Shown: in pieces, positions 1-5,337 of the stretch
Layout: each line of letters starts with the position of its first letter
How positions within the stretch are numbered: position 1 is the first letter of the stretch
Assembly (NCBI GenBank): GCA_937902305.1
Contig: CALDHV010000185.1
Span: 1 to 13,910 of the forward strand
Direction: 5' to 3'
DNA: 13,910 nt
Source of the DNA: an uncultured Clostridia bacterium
GTDB taxonomy: Bacteria; Bacillota; Clostridia; Oscillospirales; Acutalibacteraceae
Notes under the pieces: generated by a model
The model's input: only the letters and a program-made list of their open reading frames with translations
Databases searched by the model: none
What the model was told of the DNA's origin: nothing
Program-made: the position numbers and the translations under genes

Positions 1-159
1 ATAGTGAGTAGATGTATAAAGAATTCTGTCAAGGATGATAAGACCGGTTTCCTTGTCCAGCTCATATTTTTTCTTACTTCCCTTGGAAATCTCGATTACG
101 CAGAGAAAATCCTCGGGAGAGATGCGCTTCGGGGATACATCGTGCCAGATGTTGGACAT
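1..159 (-). CDS. ppa: Inorganic pyrophosphatase, family I (N-terminal 53 residues, cut by window edge)
   Basis: Cytoplasmic enzyme that hydrolyses pyrophosphate to two phosphates, pulling biosynthetic reactions forward. Translation from the ATG at 159-157 gives MSNIWHDVSPKRISPEDF, then a strand with IEISKGSKKKYELDKETG and finally LDRILYTSTHY, running in frame to base 1. This matches the N-terminus of clostridial family I pyrophosphatases. Seen here are E23, K31 and E33, the equivalents of the E. coli active-site residues E20, K29 and E31; the metal-binding DxDPxD region lies beyond the edge. An AAGGAG ribosome binding site sits 8 bases before the ATG, and a good promoter lies further upstream at 241-269. 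The leader between them can fold a hairpin (197-203 with 223-229, and 208-211 with 219-222). Identification rests on sequence recognition of a fragment, but the match is close. Confidence 0.9.
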   Translation of the reverse strand, partial: MSNIWHDVSPKRISPEDFLCVIEISKGSKKKYELDKETGLIILDRILYTSTHY

Positions 160-240
160 ACGACACACTCCTTACCTTTCATGCCTAACAGGAATAATCC
201 AAATCCGCCCGCTCAAATCGGGTTTGGATAAATCAAAGCC

Positions 241-269
241 ATTGTACCACACCGTGAGCCGGATTTCAA
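241..269 (-). promoter_or_regulatory. Sigma-A promoter for ppa
   Basis: On the minus strand there is a -35 box TTGAAA (269-264), a 17-base spacer and a -10 box TACAAT (246-241). A TG dinucleotide one base before the -10 makes it an extended -10. Transcription would start near 234 and leave a leader of about 75 bases before the ppa start codon. Box sequences and spacing are read directly; activity is inferred. Confidence 0.75.
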
Positions 270-300
270 GTCGAAAATGCACCGAATTGCCGCAATCCGT

Positions 301-337
301 AAAAAATCACCGCTCCGACCAGAGCGGTGATTTTTTT
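301..337 (-). terminator. Intrinsic terminator downstream of the DUF1540 gene, symmetrical
   Basis: A perfect 15-bp stem (301-315 with 322-336) closes on a 6-base loop. The outer six pairs are all A-T, giving a T-tract after a CACCGCTC/GAGCGGTG core on either strand. It lies 11 bases after the stop codon of the leftward DUF1540 gene, so it most likely ends that transcript (and pdaA read-through) before the ppa promoter. Confidence 0.85.
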
Positions 338-347
338 GACGGATTGC

Positions 348-512
348 TTATTTCTTCTTTTCAAAGCTTTGGCAATCGGTGCATTGATCCATCTTCGGAT
401 CGCTCTCATGCGTGCCGACCTGGATACTGTCAAGACTGCAGTAGTTACCGCAATCGCAGTGATTGGTACAGGAGGTCACGGTGCAACGAATGCATTTGTT
501 CGCGTTATCCAT
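348..512 (-). CDS. DUF1540 cysteine-rich miniprotein (54 aa)
   Basis: A short gene starting at the ATG 512-510, with GGAG 8 bases upstream, and ending at TAA 350-348. The 54-residue product has eight cysteines (C7, C10, C15, C19, C21, C25, C44, C47) and carries the DUF1540 signature: CxRCTVTSC, then YCSLDSIQVGTHE, then CTDCQSF. DUF1540 proteins are common in Clostridia and Bacilli, usually as one or two copies of this about 40-residue motif; they are presumed metal or disulfide mini-domains, and their function is unknown. It lies 70 bases downstream of the pdaA-like gene on the same strand, with no T-tract terminator between, so co-transcription is possible. Family assignment is firm; the role is not known. 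Confidence 0.88.
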   Translation of the reverse strand: MDNANKCIRCTVTSCTNHCDCGNYCSLDSIQVGTHESDPKMDQCTDCQSFEKKK

Positions 513-527
513 GAGGCATTCTCCTTT

Positions 528-562
528 CTGACGGATTGGTCGCCGTCGGCAACCAATGTCAG
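528..562 (-). other. Long hairpin between pdaA and the DUF1540 gene
   Basis: The bases fold into a near-perfect stem: CTGAC (528-532) with GTCAG (558-562), ATTGGT (535-540) with ACCAAT (552-557), and GCC (542-544) with GGC (548-550). It has a 3-base loop, a 2-base bulge and one mismatch. No T-tract follows on the minus strand; the DUF1540 ribosome binding site comes directly after. It is therefore not a classical terminator and may act as an mRNA processing or stability element. Confidence 0.5.
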
Positions 563-582
563 TATGCGCGCTTTGCCTCGAT

Positions 583-1389
583 TTATGCGCCTGTCAACTG
601 TGCCAGTGTCTCGATACTATATCCCAGATTTTCCCATTTTGTCAGCAATTCATCCAATATCGCCGCATTGGTCTGTGAGGTGTTATGGAGCAGGACGATC
701 GCCCCCGGATGGATGCGCGGGATGAGCTTGCCGAACGCCTCGTCCGCGGTCGGCTGTTGGTCGGTATACCAGTCTACGTGCGCCAGGCTCCAGAAAAAAG
801 TCGTATACCCCATATCGCACGCCATTTGCAGGTTGCTTTCGCTGAACTTGCCCTGCGGCGGACGGTAATATTTTGCCATTTCCTGCCCGGTGATCTGCCG
901 GAACAGCGCCTCGTTATCCTCCAGCTCCTTGCGGAAGCTTTCCGGCGTGGCGATCGCCGACATATCCGGGTGATGATAGGTGTGATTGCCGACCGTGTGT
1001 CCCTCCGCAACCATCCGTTTGGTCAGCTCCGGTGCGGTTTCGAGAAAATGACCCACCACGAAAAAGGTCGCCTTGACGCTATGCTTTTTCAGCGCGTCGA
1101 GGATCGCGGCGGTATTGCCGTTCTCATAGCCGCAGTCGAAGGTCAGATAGATCACCTTGCGGGTGGTATCGCCGCAGTAATACGCCCGGAACGGGCGCAG
1201 ATACTCTGCGGTCGCGTTGCCGACCGGGGTCGTGCCCTCCTGCCAGAAGCTCAACCCCCAGTTGCATACGCCCGCGGCGACTGTTTGTGCCGGCTGACTG
1301 CCGAGCGCCAGCCCGACCACTCCTACCGTCAGCGCCAGCGCGAACACCGCGAGCGCGAAAAGCTGTTTGCGTTTCATTACGATGAACAT
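583..1389 (-). CDS. pdaA: Polysaccharide deacetylase, PdaA-like (carbohydrate esterase 4)
   Basis: A 268-residue exported NodB/CE4 deacetylase resembling B. subtilis PdaA, which removes the N-acetyl group from muramic acid so that muramic delta-lactam can form in spore cortex. A signal anchor or signal peptide occupies residues 5-30 (MKRK then a hydrophobic run). PdaA-like landmarks follow: WGLSF (44-48), YYCGDTTRK (70-78), catalytic motif TFDCGYENG (83-91, D85), NHTYHHPD (135-142, with metal-binding H136 and H140), RPPQG (176-180), WSLAHVDW (200-207) and LLH (233-235). The usual N or D after TFD is Cys here. The start was chosen for the AGGAGG 8 bases upstream. It follows the AraC gene by 64 bases on the same strand. 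Family is certain; the cortex role is by similarity, and general peptidoglycan deacetylation is the alternative. Confidence 0.88.
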   Translation of the reverse strand: MFIVMKRKQLFALAVFALALTVGVVGLALGSQPAQTVAAGVCNWGLSFWQEGTTPVGNATAEYLRPFRAYYCGDTTRKVIYLTFDCGYENGNTAAILDALKKHSVKATFFVVGHFLETAPELTKRMVAEGHTVGNHTYHHPDMSAIATPESFRKELEDNEALFRQITGQEMAKYYRPPQGKFSESNLQMACDMGYTTFFWSLAHVDWYTDQQPTADEAFGKLIPRIHPGAIVLLHNTSQTNAAILDELLTKWENLGYSIETLAQLTGA

Positions 1390-1396
1390 AGTTTCT

Positions 1397-1426
1397 CCCT
1401 CCTCCCTAAACTATATGGGAGAAGGG
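1397..1426 (-). promoter_or_regulatory. Hairpin that sequesters the pdaA ribosome binding site
   Basis: On the minus-strand RNA, CCCTTCTCCC (1426-1417) pairs with GGGAGGAGGG (1406-1397) over ten pairs, one of them G-U, around a 10-base AT-rich loop. The second arm contains the whole AGGAGG Shine-Dalgarno (1403-1398) for the start at 1389. No T-tract follows, so it would act on translation, not termination. The pairing is read directly; the regulatory effect is inferred. Confidence 0.5.
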
Positions 1427-1453
1427 GGCAAATCATACCGCCTCGACGGGATT

Positions 1454-2296
1454 TTACTCTGCGCGGCGGCGATAATCGGACGGCGTGGTGCCGGTATACC
1501 GCCGGAACAGCCGCGAAAAATATGCGGCATCGGTATAGCCGCACTCCCCGGCGATCTGCGACAGCGGGGTCTCCTCTGTGAGGATGCGCTCCGCGGCGAT
1601 CTCCATCCGGTAGCGATTCAGGTAGTCAATGGGAGTATGGCTGGTGACATCCCGGAAAAACGAGCAGAAATATTTGCGGCTCAAGCCGGATGTCTGCGCA
1701 AGCTGTTGCAGTGTAATCGGCTCGGCGTAGTGCGTCTCGATGTAGCGGATCGCCTCTTGCACCGGGCGAAAATGGCGGGCGTGACCCACCGGCATTGGTC
1801 GCAGAAGCCCCCAGCGCAGCACCTGCCCCATCACCAGGAGCAGACACCCCTGCACCAGCAGCTCATAGCCGCTTTGCCGCTCCCGCACGGCGGCAAAAAG
1901 CGCATTGATCGAGCCGTCAAGCTCTGTTCCGCGCGGGACGCGGGGGAGAAAGGTCATTTCTCTCTGCAATAGCGGGCGAAGCTGTCGCGCGGCGCGGGTG
2001 CCGCCGCCCAGCAAGCCGGATAAATCAAAAACGATACATTCGTATATGCAGTCCTCGGGGATACCGCCATGGCAAACCCCGCCACCGATGAGCACGGTGT
2101 CACCCGTTTGCACGGTCATCGTTTTGCCATCCAACTCCAGGGTTATGCGTCCCCGGCGTACGTGCAGGATCTCCTGCTCGGGGTGCCAGTGGAGCATCAT
2201 TTGATACCGGGGGTGGTGCTCGTCCACCGCGTAATAGGCGAGCGGAAAATCAAAGGTGCCGTGTTCGATCGGCTCACGTATGGCGGAATAGTTCAT
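1454..2296 (-). CDS. AraC-family transcriptional regulator with N-terminal cupin domain
   Basis: A 280-residue sugar-responsive type regulator. Residues about 10-90 form an AraC-type cupin (HWHPEQEIL at 36-44, then repeated beta-strands and TGDTVLIGGGVCHGG near 65-78) expected to bind an effector. Residues about 178-278 form the double helix-turn-helix: LQQLAQTSGLSRKYFCSFFR (196-215) is the first, and SQIAGECGYTDAAYFSRLFR (246-265) the second, followed by the typical TGTTPSDYR. The start at 2296 has GGGGAG 7 bases upstream, and a promoter sits at 2346-2375. It is divergent from the fucose isomerase gene, whose promoter overlaps its own, so control of fucI and self-regulation are likely; the effector is not shown by sequence. 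The pdaA-like gene 64 bases downstream may share its transcript. Confidence 0.92.
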   Translation of the reverse strand: MNYSAIREPIEHGTFDFPLAYYAVDEHHPRYQMMLHWHPEQEILHVRRGRITLELDGKTMTVQTGDTVLIGGGVCHGGIPEDCIYECIVFDLSGLLGGGTRAARQLRPLLQREMTFLPRVPRGTELDGSINALFAAVRERQSGYELLVQGCLLLVMGQVLRWGLLRPMPVGHARHFRPVQEAIRYIETHYAEPITLQQLAQTSGLSRKYFCSFFRDVTSHTPIDYLNRYRMEIAAERILTEETPLSQIAGECGYTDAAYFSRLFRRYTGTTPSDYRRRAE

Positions 2297-2345
2297 CGGA
2301 TACTCCCCTTTTTGAAAAATCGGAATATTGTCCTATTTTTTATCC

Positions 2346-2375
2346 ATTATACTCCTTGTTTAGCGAAAAAATCAA
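2346..2375 (-). promoter_or_regulatory. Promoter for the leftward AraC gene
   Basis: Minus-strand -35 TTGATT (2375-2370), an 18-base spacer and a perfect -10 TATAAT (2351-2346). It overlaps the rightward fucI promoter, with -35 boxes interleaved, so one bound regulator could affect both directions. Confidence 0.7.
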
Positions 2376-2384
2376 GAGTATACT
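2356..2384 (+). promoter_or_regulatory. Promoter for fucI
   Basis: Plus-strand -35 TTGTTT (2356-2361), a 17-base spacer and -10 TATACT (2379-2384). The -10 is part of an 8-base palindrome AGTATACT (2377-2384). Predicted start is near 2391, giving a leader of about 139 bases that contains the dispersed GC-rich repeat at 2411-2445. Confidence 0.65.
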
Positions 2385-2410
2385 TATAGAAAAGGGAATG
2401 TGGATGCTAC

Positions 2411-2445
2411 GCCCGGTGCGTCGGGGACGCCGCACCCTACGGCAC
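2411..2445. repeat. Dispersed GC-rich palindromic repeat, copy 1 (in fucI leader)
   Basis: A 23-base core at 2423-2445 (GGGGACGCCGC then ACCCTACGGCAC) is identical to 10922-10944. This copy folds differently from the other: GGTGCG (2415-2420) pairs with CGCACC (2431-2436), or GCGTC (2418-2422) with GACGC (2426-2430). Its base composition and placement in a non-coding gap suggest a short REP/MITE-like intergenic element. In this copy it would be transcribed in the fucI 5' leader. Confidence 0.65.
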
Positions 2446-2529
2446 AGTATTCCGGCTATGCAGAAACCCAAGCCCTTATCATCTGGCGTATAGCATCTAA
2501 TATCCAACATCTAAAAGGAGGAAGAAACT

Positions 2530-4359
2530 ATGTCAGAAAATCGTTACATCGGAGAATACCCCGCGATCGGCATCCGTCCGATCGTAGACGGTCGCCGCGG
2601 CCCCATGCGCTTGCGCGAAAGCCTGGAAGACCAGGTAATGGCTATGGCAAACGCCGCCAAAAAGCTGTTTGAGGAAAACCTCTGCTACTCCAACGGCGAC
2701 CCGGTGCGGGTCGTCATCGCGGACTCCTCGATCGGGCGTGTGCCGGAAAGCGCCGCCTGCGCGGAGAAGTTCCGCCGCGAGGGGGTTGCCGTTACGCTGT
2801 CGGTCACGCCCTGCTGGTGCTACGGCTCCGAGACTATGGATAATGACCCGCTGACCATCAAGGGCGTGTGGGGCTTCAATGGCACCGAGCGTCCCGGCGC
2901 AGTGTATCTGGCAAGCGTCCTGGCGACCTATGCGCAAAAGGGTCTGCCGGCATTCGGCATCTACGGTCACGAGGTACAGGACGTGGATGACGTGACCAAC
3001 ATTCCGGAGGATGTGCGCGAAAAACTGCTGCGCTTCGGTCGCGCCGCCATTGCCGTCGCCACCCTGCGCAATAAGAGCTATCTGCAGATCGGCTCCATCT
3101 GCATGGGCATCGGCGGCTCCATCATCGACTCCGCTTTCATTGAGGAATACCTCGGTATGCGGGTGGAATCGGTCGATGAGGTCGAGGTGCTACGCCGTAT
3201 GGAGGAGGGCATCTACAACGAGGAGGAATACTGCAAGGCGCTGGCGTGGACAAAGGCGCACTGCAAGGAGGGGCGCGACGACAACCCCGACGAGGTGGAG
3301 TTCCTCGGCAAGCCGCGCCGCATCAAGTTCACCCCCGAGGAAAAGGAAAAGCAGTGGGAATTCACCATCAAAATGTATTGCATCATCAAAGACCTGATGA
3401 ACGGCAATCCCAATCTGCCGGACGGCTTTGAGGAAGAAAAGCTCGGTCACAATGCCATCGCGGCGGGCTTCCAGGGACAGCGGCAGTGGACTGACCATTG
3501 GCCGAACTGCGACTACCCAGAGGCGATCCTCAACTCCTCCTTCGACTACACCGGCAAGAAGGAGCCGATGGTCTTTGCGACCGAAAACGACACACTCAAC
3601 GGCATTTCGATGCTGTTTATGAAGCTCCTGACCAACCGCGCGCAGATCTTTGCCGATGTGCGTACCTACTGGTCGGAGGAGGCGACCAAGCGCGTCACCG
3701 GCTATTCGCTGACCGGCAAGGCAAAGGAAAACGGCGGTATCATCCACCTGCTCAATTCCGGCGCGGCGTGCCTGGATGCCTGCGGCGAGTGCCGCGACGA
3801 AAACGGCAACGCCGTGATGAAGCGGTGGTGGGAGGTCACTGAGAGCGACATCGACAAGATGACCGACGCGACCGTATGGTGCGAGGCGGGCTTTGACAAT
3901 TTCCGCGGCGGCGGCTTCTCGAGCCACTTCGTCACCCGCGCCGAAATGCCGGCGACGATGATCCGTCTCAACCTGGTCAAGGGCTTGGGGCCGGTGTTGC
4001 AAATCGCCGAGGGCTGGACGGTCAACCTGCCGGACGATGTGACCGACAAGCTGATGGAGCGCACCAATCCCACCTGGCCCTGCACATGGTTCACCCCGCG
4101 GTGCGACGGCAAGGACGGCAGTCCGTTCAAGTCCGCCTATGAGGTGATGAACAACTGGGGCGCCAACCACGGCGCGATCTCCTACGGGCATATCGGTGCA
4201 GACCTCATCACGCTTTGCTCGATGCTCCGCATCCCGGTGTGCCTGCACAATGTCCCGGAGGAAAAGATCTTCCGTCCCGCCGCTTGGAATGCATTCGGAA
4301 TGGATAAAGAGGGGCAGGACTACCGCGCCTGCGCCGCCTTTGGCCCGCTGTATCGCTGA
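2530..4359 (+). CDS. fucI: L-fucose isomerase
   Basis: Cytoplasmic Mn-dependent ketol isomerase converting L-fucose to L-fuculose (family members also act on D-arabinose). The 609-residue product is slightly longer than E. coli FucI (591) and aligns end to end by eye: GIRPIVDGRR (14-23), TPCWCYGSETMDNDP (93-107), WGFNGTERPGAVYLA (114-128), GHEVQD (146-151), AIAAGFQGQRQWTD (309-322), FFADVRTYWS-type strand (374-382), KGLGPVLQIAEGW (484-496) and GQDYRACAAFGPLY (595-608). The metal ligands are present as E352, D376 and H547, equivalent to E. coli E337, D361 and H528. AAAGGAGG lies 8 bases before the ATG. It stands alone in a transcript from the promoter at 2356-2384 to the terminator at 4374-4415. 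No fuculokinase or aldolase gene is adjacent. Confidence 0.97.
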   Translation: MSENRYIGEYPAIGIRPIVDGRRGPMRLRESLEDQVMAMANAAKKLFEENLCYSNGDPVRVVIADSSIGRVPESAACAEKFRREGVAVTLSVTPCWCYGSETMDNDPLTIKGVWGFNGTERPGAVYLASVLATYAQKGLPAFGIYGHEVQDVDDVTNIPEDVREKLLRFGRAAIAVATLRNKSYLQIGSICMGIGGSIIDSAFIEEYLGMRVESVDEVEVLRRMEEGIYNEEEYCKALAWTKAHCKEGRDDNPDEVEFLGKPRRIKFTPEEKEKQWEFTIKMYCIIKDLMNGNPNLPDGFEEEKLGHNAIAAGFQGQRQWTDHWPNCDYPEAILNSSFDYTGKKEPMVFATENDTLNGISMLFMKLLTNRAQIFADVRTYWSEEATKRVTGYSLTGKAKENGGIIHLLNSGAACLDACGECRDENGNAVMKRWWEVTESDIDKMTDATVWCEAGFDNFRGGGFSSHFVTRAEMPATMIRLNLVKGLGPVLQIAEGWTVNLPDDVTDKLMERTNPTWPCTWFTPRCDGKDGSPFKSAYEVMNNWGANHGAISYGHIGADLITLCSMLRIPVCLHNVPEEKIFRPAAWNAFGMDKEGQDYRACAAFGPLYR

Positions 4360-4373
4360 TACAAAAAAGCAAT

Positions 4374-4415
4374 AAGAAAATCGTGCCCTTGCCGTGGCAA
4401 GGGCACGATTTTCTT
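4374..4415. terminator. Bidirectional terminator between convergent fucI and isomerase/epimerase genes
   Basis: A 19-bp perfect stem (4374-4392 with 4397-4415) with a CGTG tetraloop. The inner part is GC-rich (CGTGCCCTTGC) and the outer arms are A-rich on one side and T-rich on the other, so both strands end in a T-rich tract. It starts 14 bases after the fucI stop and lies 8 bases beyond the stop codon of the leftward operon, so it can serve both. Confidence 0.9.
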
Positions 4416-4423
4416 TATTCCGA

Positions 4424-5326
4424 TCAACCGTTCAGCATTTCCCGCATCACCTGTACGGCGAAGCGCTCATACGCATCCATGGTGGCGGGCTGTTTGCCGA
4501 AAAAGCGGAGATTAAGCTCCATATTGTAATCCCCGGCATACCCGATCTCCTGCAATGCCGCCAGTACGTCCTGCCAATCGACCGTGCCGCTGAGCGGCAC
4601 CTTATGCTGATCGGTAAGCCCGTTGTTGTCGTTGAGATGCAGGCATTGCACCCGATCGCCCAACCGCCGGATGAACTCTCCCGGCGGGATCTGCCCGGGG
4701 AAACGAACAGTCTTATTCGTATGCCCGGTATCCACGCACGCGCACAGCCAATCCCGGTTGTCCCCCACGCGGGCGACCTCCTCAAAGGCACGGAAATACT
4801 CGTCGAAATCCCCGAAGAAATCCACGCCGTCCCGTCCGTCGGCGGCGTGCGTATCGCCCAGCGTTTCCATCGCAAGCCGCACGCCGTACCGCTTGGCAAG
4901 CGGCAGATAGTCCTCCATCATTTGCCGGTTGAGCCGCCGCTGATCCTCCGGCGCGGCATCCAGCCCCAGGTGGACGCTGTGGACGACGCAAAACCGCGCC
5001 CCCAGCACCGCCGTCGCCAGCGCATCCCACCGGAACGAGGCAAGCTCGTCGCGGTTATGCGCCGGGTCGGTGCGATAGCCGGCAATTCTGCCGTGGGTCA
5101 TACAGATCGCGATGCCGAGCTCGTCGGCATATTCCCGCAAAGCGCGGAAATAGGCGGTGATCTGCGTCTCGTCGCCGGTGGCATAGATCGACCGGTCGTC
5201 CGCGACCGAAAAGGGATTAAGCCCCAGATCGACCGCGTCCAGCCCGGTGTCCTTGGCGTGGCGCAAGACTGCCTTGCCCTCCTCCACGGAAAAGCCGGGA
5301 AAATAGCTCATTGACACCCGTTTCAT
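4424..5326 (-). CDS. Sugar phosphate isomerase/epimerase family protein (xylose isomerase-like TIM barrel)
   Basis: A 300-residue single-domain TIM barrel of the AP-endonuclease-2/xylose-isomerase-like superfamily, which includes D-tagatose 3-epimerase, L-rhamnose-type isomerases and inosose dehydratases. Metal and catalytic positions are recognisable at the ends of the strands: METLGD (153-158, E154), CVDTGHTN (197-204, D199 and H202), CLHLNDNNG (228-236, H230 and D233) and MELNLRFF (269-276, E270). The start at 5326 was chosen because it follows the upstream gene's stop by 11 bases with a GAGGTGG ribosome binding site; an in-frame ATG at 5470 would overlap the neighbour deeply. It is the second gene of an operon with the DUF4965 protein, which implies it handles a sugar released or modified by that enzyme. 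Substrate and exact reaction cannot be read from sequence. Confidence 0.88.
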   Translation of the reverse strand: MKRVSMSYFPGFSVEEGKAVLRHAKDTGLDAVDLGLNPFSVADDRSIYATGDETQITAYFRALREYADELGIAICMTHGRIAGYRTDPAHNRDELASFRWDALATAVLGARFCVVHSVHLGLDAAPEDQRRLNRQMMEDYLPLAKRYGVRLAMETLGDTHAADGRDGVDFFGDFDEYFRAFEEVARVGDNRDWLCACVDTGHTNKTVRFPGQIPPGEFIRRLGDRVQCLHLNDNNGLTDQHKVPLSGTVDWQDVLAALQEIGYAGDYNMELNLRFFGKQPATMDAYERFAVQVMREMLNG

Positions 5327-5337
5327 TTTCGTCCACC

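Noticed and set aside
35..514. Plus-strand open frame over the first 500 bases
   Set aside because: It runs opposite ppa and the DUF1540 gene and straight through a terminator hairpin and promoter; the minus-strand reading explains the region fully.
685..1581. Plus-strand open frame across the pdaA-like gene and the AraC end
   Set aside because: Crosses two real opposite-strand genes and is Arg-rich low-information sequence; shadow frame.
3190..4248. 352-codon open frame on the minus strand inside fucI
   Set aside because: Mirror frame of fucI, whose protein matches the family end to end. The antisense product has no recognisable motif.
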